52,775 nt of DNA from contig NZ_QXQA01000026.1 of the NCBI RefSeq assembly GCF_003583765.1, positions 1 to 52,775 on the forward strand, in the 5' to 3' direction. The position numbers and the translations under genes were made by a program. This document shows positions 14,908-22,891 of the stretch, in pieces. The first letter of the stretch is position 1; every line of letters begins with the position of its first letter. The notes beneath the pieces were generated by a model that was not told the origin of the DNA, ran no database searches, and saw nothing but the letters and a program-made list of their open reading frames with translations. The DNA comes from Paenibacillus nanensis (lineage in GTDB: Bacteria > Bacillota > Bacilli > Paenibacillales > Paenibacillaceae).

Positions 14908-15687
14908 GTGGAAAATAGATATCCTGAAATCGACCTCATTATGAAGAAGATGCAAGAGGCTGTGACCAAAGAGCGGGAACAACATCCCGCTTTTTACGCT
15001 AAATATCCGATGCGGCTGATCACTGAAGCAGAGGAGAAGGACGTTCGCAACGTTACCAGCACATGGGATCTGCCTGAGGAATACGTGTACTTTTTAAAAC
15101 GATATGTCCCTGAAAGAGTTTCTTGGAGTGCTGTGGAATATATAAGTATTTATATTTACGGGGCTAAGGATCTCGAGGCGGGTCAATCAGGATATAGCTA
15201 TAATCACGTGACAGATGAAGTCATAACGGATTGGCCTTCCGACTATCTAGTTATCGCTTCTGATGAAGGCGATCCCTATTGTATCGATCTTTCCAGAGGT
15301 GATACCGTCATTTTTACAGCGCAGCATGGAACAGGCTTATGGGATTTTTCTATTGCTTATCACAATCTTTCGGAGTTTCTTAACAGTGTTCTGCATCCAA
15401 GAGAGCTCGAGGACGAAGAGAGCCCGGAGACCATTCCATCCGATTACTATAAACTCCAAATTACGGGGACAGGCGCCGATAAGGCAAAAACATTGATGTT
15501 CATCAAAAAAATGTTTTCATGCGATTATACACAAGCGAAAGCTTATTTAGAAAAAACTCCTTTGATTGTTTATAAAGGCATTGAACAGGGCGTCGCTAAA
15601 ATTGAGGAGCAGCTCGAAAGGATCGGGGCGGACTTTGAAAAGCACAAAATCAGCTGGGAGGAATTTATAGAATTAGTCCAAAGCTGA
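14908..15687 (+). CDS. SMI1/KNR4 (SUKH) domain fused to a ribosomal L7/L12-like C-terminal domain
   Basis: A 259-aa soluble protein. Residues ~35-165 form a SUKH domain: TWDLPEEYVYFLKRYVP as the first helix and strand, then DYLVIASDEGDPYCIDLS, the most conserved SUKH block. Residues ~178-246 look like the L7/L12 C-terminal domain: a strand YYKLQITGTG, then KAKTLMFIKKMF, QAKAYLEKTPLIVYKGI and AKIEEQLERIGADFE, in the same order and spacing as the bL12 fold. SUKH proteins often act as immunity proteins against polymorphic toxins; the L12-like part suggests contact with a translation factor or ribosome-related target. The GTG start has a weak ribosome binding site. No toxin gene is adjacent. Confidence 0.82.
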   Translation: MENRYPEIDLIMKKMQEAVTKEREQHPAFYAKYPMRLITEAEEKDVRNVTSTWDLPEEYVYFLKRYVPERVSWSAVEYISIYIYGAKDLEAGQSGYSYNHVTDEVITDWPSDYLVIASDEGDPYCIDLSRGDTVIFTAQHGTGLWDFSIAYHNLSEFLNSVLHPRELEDEESPETIPSDYYKLQITGTGADKAKTLMFIKKMFSCDYTQAKAYLEKTPLIVYKGIEQGVAKIEEQLERIGADFEKHKISWEEFIELVQS

Positions 15688-15708
15688 GATCATTTCACGG
15701 AAAAGCGT

Positions 15709-15744
15709 AAGAGGCATCCGGATTAGCGGAAGCCTCTTTCTTTC
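15709..15744. terminator. Bidirectional terminator between convergent genes
   Basis: AAGAGGC...TCCG / CGGA...GCCTCTT stem with one internal A-A mismatch, followed by TTCTTTC. It separates the SUKH gene (+) and ynfA (-). Confidence 0.8.
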
Positions 15745-15759
15745 GTCTCGAAGAAATTG

Positions 15760-16086
15760 TCACCCTCTTGGGGCCCATAACATAATCGACACACCGACTA
15801 TACAGATGGCGGCGCCGATCCAGTCGTACAAATCGGGTGTTTTTTTATCGACCAGCCACCCCCATAACACAGCCAGTACGATAAAAACACCGCCGTAAGC
15901 CGCATACACTCTTCCAAAAGACGGGAAGCTTTGCAGCGTAGGAATGATCCCGTATAAAATAAGAACGAAGCCGCCAACCACTCCGTACCATAGGGGCCTT
16001 GATTCTCGTAACCATAACCAAATCAAATATCCTCCGCCTATTTCCGCAAGACCGGCTAACACAAAAACAAGGATTGCGAGCAGCAC
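15760..16086 (-). CDS. ynfA: YnfA family small membrane protein
   Basis: A 108-aa protein with four transmembrane helices, exactly the usual length for the YnfA/UPF0060 family. Recognisable parts are LAGLAEIGGGYLIWLWLRES (helix 1), SFGRVYAAYGGVFIVLAVLW (helix 3) and TPDLYDWIGAAICIVGV (helix 4). Members resemble small multidrug resistance exporters. The GTG at 16086 is preceded by AGGGGG at 6-nt spacing, and it gives the family length; a longer open frame upstream is not coding. It faces away from the CmtR-CadA operon, so a metal or drug export role in the same stress response is possible. Confidence 0.9.
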   Translation of the reverse strand: MLLAILVFVLAGLAEIGGGYLIWLWLRESRPLWYGVVGGFVLILYGIIPTLQSFPSFGRVYAAYGGVFIVLAVLWGWLVDKKTPDLYDWIGAAICIVGVSIMLWAPRG

Positions 16087-16231
16087 AAAAATCCCCCTAA
16101 CAATACCCGTAACGTTCTTTTTTCTCCTTATATCTCGAACGAGTAAAACATCTGCAGCTATAAGTCGGATTATAACTTGATTTAGAAAGCGGTGTAAATG
16201 AAAAAGGGAGTGTAACGCCCCAACGATCCGA

Positions 16232-16260
16232 TTGACGCACATATTAGACAATGCTAATAT
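16232..16260 (+). promoter_or_regulatory. Sigma-A promoter of the cmtR-like/cadA operon
   Basis: TTGACG, a 17-bp spacer and TAATAT. The first operator overlaps the spacer and -10, so a bound repressor would block RNA polymerase. Confidence 0.8.
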
Positions 16261-16261
16261 G
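16240..16261. promoter_or_regulatory. Metal-sensor operator 1
   Basis: Inverted repeat CATATTAG - 6 nt - CTAATATG, overlapping the promoter of the ArsR/CmtR-like gene. Confidence 0.85.
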
Positions 16262-16272
16262 ATGGAAAAATA

Positions 16273-16294
16273 CATATTAGACAATACTGATATG
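16273..16294. promoter_or_regulatory. Metal-sensor operator 2
   Basis: CATATTAG - 6 nt - CTGATATG, a one-base variant of operator 1, lying downstream of the start point, 21 bp before the regulator gene. Confidence 0.85.
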
Positions 16295-16314
16295 AGGTTC
16301 CGGAGGTAGCCAGG

Positions 16315-16656
16315 ATGGCATTGCAGGCTTGCGACGTGAAAGCAAAATTTATGCGCGGGTTCAGCGACAAAACAAGACTTCAAATTCTTGAAAGTCTCAG
16401 ACATCAAGAAAAAACCGTATCCCAGCTAGTGAATGATCTCAAGGGGAACCAGTCTAACATTTCTCAGCACTTGGCTTGTCTTAAAGGATGCGGCATCATA
16501 GTCGGACGGCAGGAAGGAAAATATATCTATTACAGCTTGCGCAATGAACAGATCGCGCAGCTTCTTGACGTCATGGATACCGTGTTCCGGCAGGTCGAAG
16601 CGGAAGTCAAGGCGTGCGAAAAACATGACGAATTGGTATATTACGATAAATCGTGA
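16315..16656 (+). CDS. ArsR/SmtB family metal sensor, CmtR-like
   Basis: A 113-aa winged-helix repressor. The recognition helix lies in NDLKGNQSNISQHLACLKGC. Cys55 and Cys59 (CLKGC) in that helix and Cys101 near the C-terminus match the Cys57/Cys61/Cys102 arrangement of Mycobacterium CmtR, which senses Cd(II)/Pb(II). This points to a soft-metal sensor. Two nearly identical 22-bp operators lie across the promoter upstream. The stop overlaps the beginning of the ATPase ribosome-binding region, so the two genes form one operon: the metal releases the repressor and the ATPase is made. Confidence 0.92.
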   Translation: MALQACDVKAKFMRGFSDKTRLQILESLRHQEKTVSQLVNDLKGNQSNISQHLACLKGCGIIVGRQEGKYIYYSLRNEQIAQLLDVMDTVFRQVEAEVKACEKHDELVYYDKS

Positions 16657-16673
16657 GCAGGGAGGACCGGACG

Positions 16674-18854
16674 ATGTGCGGCGATAACGAAAAAGTAAGC
16701 AGCTCCTGCTGCTCCTCCTCAAATGAAGATGCGAAACCAAAAGGCACCATGCGGGTCGTCACCGGCGATGTTCGAACCTACAGCATTGAAGGGATGGACT
16801 GCAGTTCTTGTGCATTGACGATAGAGAACCATTTGAAGGGGCAAGATGCCGTCAAAAGCGTAAAAGTCAACTTCTCCACAGGAAGAATGACGATCGAGCA
16901 CGACAATTCCGTAGAGGACATTTTGAAGGAAGTTTCAAAAACCGGCTATAAAGCTGAGCTCGTAACAAGTCGCCGACCTGGTGAAGCGAAGAGGGATAGA
17001 TCGGGAATGAACGCTCTTGTTCTATCCGGCGTGTTATTGTTTATCGGATTTATCGGTTCTTATTCGGAGGTTACTGCCGCATTAAGTCCTATTCTTTATG
17101 CCCTAGCCATAGTAGTCAGCGGATATAAGCCGGCTAAAAGCGCCTTTTTCGCCGTCAAGAGCCGGTCGCTGGACATGAACGTCCTCATGACCGCGGCGGT
17201 GATCGGAGCCGCTGCGATCGGAGAATGGCTCGAGGGCGCAACGGTAGTCTGGCTGTTTGCATTAGGCAATGTCTTGCAATCAAGATCCATCGAAAAAACA
17301 AGAAATTCCATTCGAAGCCTTATCGATCTCGCTCCTCCCGAAGCTTGGGTCAAACAGGGTCAAGAGCTGCTAAGGAAGCCTGTTGAAGAGGTTTCTGCCC
17401 ACGATGTCATCGTTGTCAAACCGGGCGACAGGATTCCGCTCGACGGCGAGGTGATTAGCGGCGAATCCAGCGTCAATCAGGCTCCGATTACCGGAGAATC
17501 TCTCCCTGTCGACAAGCAGGCCGGCGATGTGGTTTACGCCGGAACGATCAACGAACATGGCTCGCTGGAAGTTAAGGTTACCAAGCTGGTGCAGGATACG
17601 ACCATCTCCAAAATCATTCATTTGGTCGAAGAAGCTCAGGAGCAGAAAGCGCCTACGGAAGCTTTCGTCGATAAATTCGCACGGGTCTATACGCCGATTG
17701 TTTTCCTATTCGCGCTTGTTGTGATGGTCATTCCACCGCTAGTCGGATTCGGAACGTGGAGCGGCTGGTTCTATAAAGGATTGGAGCTGCTGGTCGTGGC
17801 GTGTCCATGCGCGCTCGTCATCTCTACGCCAGTGGCTATCGTGTCGGCTATTGGGAATGCGGCAAGGAACGGCGTCCTCATTAAAGGGGGCGCATTTCTA
17901 GAAATCGCCGGCAAGGTGTCAGCCATTGCTTTCGACAAAACCGGCACCTTGACGGAAGGAAAACCAAAGGTTGCGCATATCATCCCTTACGGAACGACGG
18001 AAGTTGAGCTTTTATCGATCGCGAAGACGCTTGAGGAGTACTCTACGCATCCGATTGCGAAGGCTGTAGTCGACTATGCCAATGGGAAAGGCGTTCAGGC
18101 AAAAGAAGCCGGCTCGTATAAGAACATCGTCGGAAAAGGCGTTAGCGCAATGATTGATAGTCAAGAATACTTCGCCGGAAATCTGAAGCTGTTCCTTGAT
18201 CTGAACACCAATCTTGAAGGCGCGAACGAGCGAATCTCATCGCTTCAGCAGGAAGGGCACACCATTGTTATTATCGGAACGAGGTTGCAGCTCATTGGCA
18301 TCTTAGCCGTAGCAGATACCGTTCGGCATACATCGGTAAAAGCACTTTCGTCCCTTCGGAGCGTCGGGGTAAATCAGGTTGTCCTATTAACCGGAGACAA
18401 TGAAGGAACGGCCAAAAAAGTCGCTGCGGAGACCGGAGTAAACCGTTATTTTGCCGAGCTGCTGCCTGAAGATAAAGTGTCCGTCGTCCAACAGCTGCAG
18501 GGGGAAGGTCACGTCGTAGCGATGGCGGGGGATGGTATTAATGATGCGCCGGCGCTCGCGACCGCGAATCTCGGCATCGCAATGGGCGGGGCCGGCACCG
18601 ACACCGCCATGGAAACAGCCGATATCGTGTTAATGGCGGATAATTTGGAGAAGCTCCCTCATACGGTCAAGCTCAGCCGGAAGGCGATGCGCATTATTAA
18701 GCAAAACATCTGGTTTTCGCTAATCGTTAAAGCTGCGGCGCTTATTTTGATTTTCCCCGAGGTGTTGACTTTATGGATCGCGGTCATCAGCGACACGGGG
18801 GCTGCGCTAATCGTCATCCTGAACAGCATGCGGTTGTTAAGAGTTCGAAGTTAA
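16674..18854 (+). CDS. cadA: Cd/Zn/Pb-exporting P1B-type ATPase (CadA-like)
   Basis: A 726-aa membrane pump that exports soft divalent cations using ATP. Order of parts: a Cys-rich N-terminal tail (Cys2, Cys12-Cys13); an HMA domain with GMDCSSC (Cys43, Cys46); about eight transmembrane helices; the actuator TGES loop; the metal-binding CPC motif at 377-379; the phosphorylated Asp421 in DKTGT; GDGINDAP in the hinge. CPC followed by ALVISTPVAIVSAIGNAA is typical of Zn/Cd/Pb ATPases. I use the ATG at 16674 after GGAGGA; a GTG at 16653 lacks such a site. Regulated with the upstream CmtR-like sensor. A hairpin terminator follows. Confidence 0.94.
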   Translation: MCGDNEKVSSSCCSSSNEDAKPKGTMRVVTGDVRTYSIEGMDCSSCALTIENHLKGQDAVKSVKVNFSTGRMTIEHDNSVEDILKEVSKTGYKAELVTSRRPGEAKRDRSGMNALVLSGVLLFIGFIGSYSEVTAALSPILYALAIVVSGYKPAKSAFFAVKSRSLDMNVLMTAAVIGAAAIGEWLEGATVVWLFALGNVLQSRSIEKTRNSIRSLIDLAPPEAWVKQGQELLRKPVEEVSAHDVIVVKPGDRIPLDGEVISGESSVNQAPITGESLPVDKQAGDVVYAGTINEHGSLEVKVTKLVQDTTISKIIHLVEEAQEQKAPTEAFVDKFARVYTPIVFLFALVVMVIPPLVGFGTWSGWFYKGLELLVVACPCALVISTPVAIVSAIGNAARNGVLIKGGAFLEIAGKVSAIAFDKTGTLTEGKPKVAHIIPYGTTEVELLSIAKTLEEYSTHPIAKAVVDYANGKGVQAKEAGSYKNIVGKGVSAMIDSQEYFAGNLKLFLDLNTNLEGANERISSLQQEGHTIVIIGTRLQLIGILAVADTVRHTSVKALSSLRSVGVNQVVLLTGDNEGTAKKVAAETGVNRYFAELLPEDKVSVVQQLQGEGHVVAMAGDGINDAPALATANLGIAMGGAGTDTAMETADIVLMADNLEKLPHTVKLSRKAMRIIKQNIWFSLIVKAAALILIFPEVLTLWIAVISDTGAALIVILNSMRLLRVRS

Positions 18855-18866
18855 ACGGGCTAGCAA

Positions 18867-18895
18867 AAAACGGAGGATCTATATCCTTCGTTTTT
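18867..18895 (+). terminator. Intrinsic terminator after cadA
   Basis: AAAACGGAGGA / TCCTTCGTTTT stem with a TCTATA loop and a T-run. It separates cadA from the copper gene. Confidence 0.85.
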
Positions 18896-18926
18896 CCATG
18901 AGTATAGTCCAATTGGAGGTTCCATA

Positions 18927-20822
18927 GTGAAGCGATTTGCAGTCCTTTTCTTTTTTCTAATTACGTTGATTCCCATAACACAAGCTGATGCCCATTCCCC
19001 TATCGAAAAGCGGTTTCCGAATGTAAACGCGGTGATGGAAACCCCGCCTGAACAGGTCGAGCTTTATTTTGAAGACCCTGTCCAAATTCATCGGAGTTCC
19101 GTAACGGTGCGGAGCGAAGAGGAAACGGAAGTCCAACTAGGGAAAGCGCAGCTGGATCCCGACAATAATCGCCGAATATTTGTTGCGCTGCAGCACAATC
19201 TCCCGCCCGGCAAATATACGGTAGATATCGATGTTGTGGCCATGGACGGACATGCCCTGAAAGAGAAGTATACGTTCGAGGTCAAAGTCGTGAAGGCTAC
19301 GCCGGAAGAACGGTTTCAAAACCTGCAGCTAGTACGTTCCGTTCCCGAGGATGGCACAATCGTGAAGAACACGCCGAGCCGAATCGAAGTCTGGTATAAC
19401 GAAGACGTCGATGAGATGCCTTATTTCGGGCTGCTGGATGATCATCAGCATATCGTCGACACGGCAAAACCAACCGTTGATCCCGCCGATCCCAAACACT
19501 ACATACTGGAATTGGAACAAGATCTGCCTGGCGGTACCTATGCAGTGCATTTTTATCCTCGCATCGGCGATCGAACGACAGTCAATATCGTCTATTTTGC
19601 TATTGATCATTTCACATCCATTACCGGCAATCGGGAATTTTCTTACGATAAGCTGTGGGATCAGCTTGGGCTGCTCCAGTGGGCGCATTGGCTGTCTTAT
19701 TTCGGGCTGCTTACGCTCACAGGAGGGACGTTATTCCGGTCTATGCTTGGTAACAGCCGTCTCGGCGAAGAGAAGCGTTGGGCCAGATTCGCCCAAGGGA
19801 TGTATGGTCTCAGCATACTATCGATCCTATTGGAATTGATCATGTACCGAGTAGGTTACTCTCAAGTTGTATTTTATGATTTCTTACATTTCACCTTTGT
19901 ATGGATCACTATTGCCCAGTTCGTTACAGTACTCATTAGCGTATGGATCAAAAAATGGCGCCTTGTTGTGCTGTCCATAGCCGTTCTAAGCGAAGCTTTT
20001 ATCGGTCACTCCGTCGATCCGGCATATGGAGGCGTATGGATGATGGGCGTTGATTTGATCCATCTATTCGCTTCCGCAGTTTGGATCGGGGGTTTATCCG
20101 CTTTATTGATTCGAATGCCGAAGGAGAACGGGAAGGAGTGGCTCCAGCATGCGGGCCGGCTTTTCTCAAAGTGGGCTTTGGCAAGCTATTTGGCAATCGG
20201 ACTGTCGGGAGTTGTGATGACGGTCCAATACGTGCCGGCATTCAGCATGCAAAGTCTTTTTACGAGTTATTGGGGGCAGATGCTCATTTTGAAGGTGTTG
20301 CTCTTCTTAGTTATTTTGATATTTGCGGTGTGGCAGCGCAGGTTATTGAAGAGAATGGCCGAATCGATGGCTTACCGGTTCCAGAAGAACGTAAAAATCG
20401 AAATCGTTCTGGCCGTCTTGGTCGTACTTGCTGCTAGTTTTCTTGTTGATTTATCTCCCAAAGAAGCTGGTCAGAGCATCGAGCCTGCCTCCCAGACCAT
20501 TGAGGGGATAACCGCCTCCGTTCACATCTCCCCGTTTAAGGTCGGCGCGAATGACGTAACCATTCGGTTAAGCGATGATACGGAGGTTGCCTATGTCCGG
20601 GCTAAGTTTTCTACAACCCTCGGCGGCGGGGTCGAAAATACAGCCTTCAAGCTGGAGGACGGATTGTACAAGCTGACGGGCAATATTTTTCACGGAGCGG
20701 GATCGGTGAAGATGGAGCTTCAAGCGGTCAAGCGCAATGGCGAGAAGCTGGTATACCCGCCGTTCACGATACAAGTGCCAGGCTACATGCCGAACGACAT
20801 TGAAATCGAGAACGAGGGTTAG
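18927..20822 (+). CDS. CopC-CopD fusion copper resistance/uptake protein
   Basis: A 631-aa protein resembling Bacillus YcnJ. Signal peptide (~1-22) ends just before His23 (AHSPIEKRFPN), which with Asp/His of VAMDGHALKEKY forms the usual CopC copper site. A CopC domain (~23-120) is followed by a second CopC-like domain lacking those ligands (~135-230). About eight transmembrane helices form a CopD domain (~245-485). The extracytoplasmic C-terminus (~505-615) resembles FixH/YtkA-like beta-sandwich domains. Its role is handling or importing copper at the membrane. It lies beside the metal ATPase but has its own promoter region after a terminator. Confidence 0.9.
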   Translation: MKRFAVLFFFLITLIPITQADAHSPIEKRFPNVNAVMETPPEQVELYFEDPVQIHRSSVTVRSEEETEVQLGKAQLDPDNNRRIFVALQHNLPPGKYTVDIDVVAMDGHALKEKYTFEVKVVKATPEERFQNLQLVRSVPEDGTIVKNTPSRIEVWYNEDVDEMPYFGLLDDHQHIVDTAKPTVDPADPKHYILELEQDLPGGTYAVHFYPRIGDRTTVNIVYFAIDHFTSITGNREFSYDKLWDQLGLLQWAHWLSYFGLLTLTGGTLFRSMLGNSRLGEEKRWARFAQGMYGLSILSILLELIMYRVGYSQVVFYDFLHFTFVWITIAQFVTVLISVWIKKWRLVVLSIAVLSEAFIGHSVDPAYGGVWMMGVDLIHLFASAVWIGGLSALLIRMPKENGKEWLQHAGRLFSKWALASYLAIGLSGVVMTVQYVPAFSMQSLFTSYWGQMLILKVLLFLVILIFAVWQRRLLKRMAESMAYRFQKNVKIEIVLAVLVVLAASFLVDLSPKEAGQSIEPASQTIEGITASVHISPFKVGANDVTIRLSDDTEVAYVRAKFSTTLGGGVENTAFKLEDGLYKLTGNIFHGAGSVKMELQAVKRNGEKLVYPPFTIQVPGYMPNDIEIENEG

Positions 20823-20887
20823 TCGCCGGAATTGACATGACTGGAGAGCTATCATACAATTTGGTTAGGAAATTTTTGGTTAATGCA

Positions 20888-20903
20888 CTTACTTGATCGT
20901 AAG
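20888..20903. promoter_or_regulatory. HxlR operator upstream of its own gene
   Basis: CTTACTTGATCGTAAG, an inverted repeat that shares 12 of 16 bases, including both outer arms, with the site at 21396-21411 upstream of the oxidoreductase. It is placed 15 bp before the HxlR start. Confidence 0.75.
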
Positions 20904-20917
20904 GGGATGATTCAACA

Positions 20918-21250
20918 ATGATACATCAGCGTGAATGCCCAGTAGAGACACTTCTTCATGTGTTAGGCGGCAAATGGAAGCCGATGATTTTATGGCATTT
21001 GATAGAATCCAAGAGGAGATTCAACGATTTGGAGAAGCTTATACCCGATGTTTCCCAAAAAATGCTTTCGCAGCATCTCCGAGATTTGGAACGAGAAGGC
21101 ATAGTCGATAGAACGGTCTATCCTTCTGTCCCCCCGAAAGTCGAATATTCCCTTAGTGAGTATGGCAAAACATTGATTCCCGTTGCGGAAGTCATGTGCG
21201 CTTGGGGAGAAAATCATAATAAGCGGAAATATGAAGAGCCGGCGTCATAA
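20918..21250 (+). CDS. HxlR family transcriptional regulator
   Basis: A 110-aa winged-helix protein of the HxlR/DUF24 family. Diagnostic parts: CPVETLLHVLGGKWKPMILW at the start, LIPDVSQKMLSQHLRDLERE recognition helix, and SEYGKTLIPVAEVMCAWGE. Members such as YodB and HypR sense quinones, aldehydes or electrophiles through the N-terminal Cys, which is Cys7 here. The Cys is present, consistent with redox sensing. Matching palindromes sit before this gene and before the oxidoreductase at 21508, so it probably represses both itself and that operon. Confidence 0.92.
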   Translation: MIHQRECPVETLLHVLGGKWKPMILWHLIESKRRFNDLEKLIPDVSQKMLSQHLRDLEREGIVDRTVYPSVPPKVEYSLSEYGKTLIPVAEVMCAWGENHNKRKYEEPAS

Positions 21251-21294
21251 TGCTGGCTCAATGAAATGGCGCACGAATTCTATTCACTCCAATT

Positions 21295-21329
21295 AAAAGC
21301 TGCCACGGGCTTCCGGGCAGCTTTTGTTT
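21295..21329 (+). terminator. Intrinsic terminator after hxlR-like gene
   Basis: Stem AAAAGCTGCC / GGCAGCTTTT followed by GTTTG. Confidence 0.85.
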
Positions 21330-21394
21330 GTCTACAAAAAATGATCGGGCTCGCGATCATACAACTTCTTATCGTTCAGATAATCCTTTCTCAT

Positions 21395-21412
21395 GCTTAC
21401 TTTTTAGTAAGC
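21395..21412. promoter_or_regulatory. HxlR operator upstream of the oxidoreductase operon
   Basis: Perfect inverted repeat GCTTACT - TTTT - AGTAAGC, typical of HxlR/DUF24 sites and related to 20888-20903. Confidence 0.8.
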
Positions 21413-21507
21413 AACCGACTTTAAAGTGGGTTCTTAACATCATTTTAAAGCGATGCTAAGCTTGAATTAGCCAAATAAGGGGGCCTACTAAAGAGGAGGA
21501 AAGAACA

Positions 21508-22236
21508 ATGAAAATAATTGTTTTTGGCGCGACGGGGAATACAGGGAAAAGAGTGCTGGCGCAAGGATTAAAGATGGGGCATGACATGACCGCATTTGTG
21601 CGAAATGCGAAGAAGCTTATGGATCAACTAGGCGAGCATTCCGCAAAGCAAGTGAAGGTGATCGTTGACGATCGTATGGATCCGGTGCGCGTCGGCGAGG
21701 CGCTCGACCATCAAGACGCCGCAATAATTGCGGCGGGCCATGCGGGACAGGGAGAAGAGTTCGTTCGTATCGTCGATACCATTATAAGCCAATGTGAGCG
21801 CCAGCCTAATTTTTCTGGGCGGGTATGGATAATGGGGGGAGCCGGCTTGCTGGATATTCCTTTTACGGATCTTATGGGCAACCTTTTACCTGGTTTCCCG
21901 CCTGAGTTCAGAAATCATAACCGGAATTTCGAGAGACTGCAACAGACGGGGCTTGACTGGTCCATCATGTGTCCGGGAACAATGCTGGATTCGATCGAGC
22001 ATGCAGAGCCGATTCGTCTACATGTGACGACTGAAACCTTGCCCATTCCGGTTCCGGAATCGATCAAGGAATATTCCGAGGCAGATTTAGCCGGTTATTT
22101 ATTCAGCCGTCTTCAAGAGCTGAACGTATCTTATGACGATGTCGCCAAATGGATGTTAGACCATCTTGAGCTCGGGGGAGCGTTTAAACGGAAAAGAGTC
22201 GGTATAGCCTATCAAAGCAATATGGCAGTGCGCTAA
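21508..22236 (+). CDS. NAD(P)-binding SDR/NmrA-like oxidoreductase
   Basis: A 242-aa protein with an N-terminal Rossmann motif GATGNTGKRV (GxxGxxG). The later sequence (WIMGGAGLLDIPFTD, TGLDWSIMCPGTML) is characteristic of the atypical SDR/NmrA-like NAD(P)H-binding group. It lacks the YxxxK catalytic pair of classical SDRs at the usual position. Reaction unknown; family members reduce quinones or sense the NADP state. AGAGGAGGAAAG precedes the ATG. Controlled by the HxlR regulator, so a role in quinone or aldehyde stress is plausible. It leads directly to a DUF2269-like membrane gene. Confidence 0.85.
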   Translation: MKIIVFGATGNTGKRVLAQGLKMGHDMTAFVRNAKKLMDQLGEHSAKQVKVIVDDRMDPVRVGEALDHQDAAIIAAGHAGQGEEFVRIVDTIISQCERQPNFSGRVWIMGGAGLLDIPFTDLMGNLLPGFPPEFRNHNRNFERLQQTGLDWSIMCPGTMLDSIEHAEPIRLHVTTETLPIPVPESIKEYSEADLAGYLFSRLQELNVSYDDVAKWMLDHLELGGAFKRKRVGIAYQSNMAVR

Positions 22237-22254
22237 TGGAAAGGGGATAACCGT

Positions 22255-22707
22255 TTGTTTGGATTACTGCTCGTATTGCATCTATTAGCTTCAATCTCCA
22301 TCATCGGCCCGGCTGTCATGATGCCCATGATTCGCAGATCCGCTAAAACGATGGGCCAGCTGCACTTTGTTTTACGCCTAACGACGAAGCTTGCTATCAT
22401 GCCTAAAATTGGCGGGACCGTCCTTATCCTAACCGGGATATGGCTTATGGTCATCTCCAAGATGGGGTTATCCCAAATGTGGCTGAACGTATCCATTCTA
22501 TTGTCGCTGCTCACGATCGTCATGATCGACGGATGGATCGAACCGCGTCTGAAAAAGATCGAAAAGCTATTATCTGAAGCTCAAGACCAGGGTAATGAAA
22601 TACCCGCCGAGTTCGGACTGCTGATCAAAAAAATCGTGCCGGTTGAGACGGCGGCACAACTATTGATGATTGGCATATTGGTGTTAATGGTCGTCAAGCC
22701 CTTTTAA
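22255..22707 (+). CDS. DUF2269 family membrane protein
   Basis: A 150-aa protein with four transmembrane helices: LLLVLHLLASISIIGPAVMM, KIGGTVLILTGIWLMVISKM, WLNVSILLSLLTIVMIDGWI and QLLMIGILVLMVVKPF. The pattern (His9 and Met/Arg-rich loops) fits DUF2269, a group with unknown function that might bind haem or a quinone. The TTG start at 22255 is 18 bp after the oxidoreductase stop and follows AAAGGGGAT, so they form one operon under HxlR control. The protein may pass electrons to its soluble partner, which is inference. Confidence 0.75.
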   Translation: MFGLLLVLHLLASISIIGPAVMMPMIRRSAKTMGQLHFVLRLTTKLAIMPKIGGTVLILTGIWLMVISKMGLSQMWLNVSILLSLLTIVMIDGWIEPRLKKIEKLLSEAQDQGNEIPAEFGLLIKKIVPVETAAQLLMIGILVLMVVKPF

Positions 22708-22773
22708 AGAAACGGAGGAGTCATCCTAATACAATGTGCGTAAGTCGAAGAGCGCAAGGAAGATATGCATAAG

Positions 22774-22797
22774 AAACCGCGTAAATCGCGGTTTTTT
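22774..22797 (+). terminator. Intrinsic terminator of the HxlR-controlled operon
   Basis: Stem AAACCGCG / CGCGGTTT with a TAAAT loop and a T-run. Confidence 0.93.
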
Positions 22798-22854
22798 GCT
22801 TTGTCAAGGATACAATGATCAGATCCATCGCATAAATAGGTGTCGATTGTACTC

Positions 22855-22884
22855 TTGACAATTAATACGGTAGGGGGGTATTCT
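22855..22884 (+). promoter_or_regulatory. Promoter with CsoR-type operator between -35 and -10
   Basis: TTGACA, an 18-bp spacer and TATTCT. The spacer contains the G-rich operator described separately, so repressor binding and polymerase binding must exclude one another. Confidence 0.8.
22864..22882. promoter_or_regulatory. CsoR/CstR-type operator
   Basis: AATAC - GGTAGGGGG - GTATT: outer inverted repeat around a G-tract, the layout recognised by CsoR-family sensors of copper or reactive sulfur. No csoR-like gene is in this window, so the regulator must be encoded elsewhere. Confidence 0.75.
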
Positions 22885-22891
22885 ATTTTAC

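Noticed and set aside
16087..16407. An N-terminal extension of YnfA to 215 aa
   Set aside because: The extension has no membrane or domain character, would overlap the metal-operon promoter, and exceeds the family length of about 108 aa.
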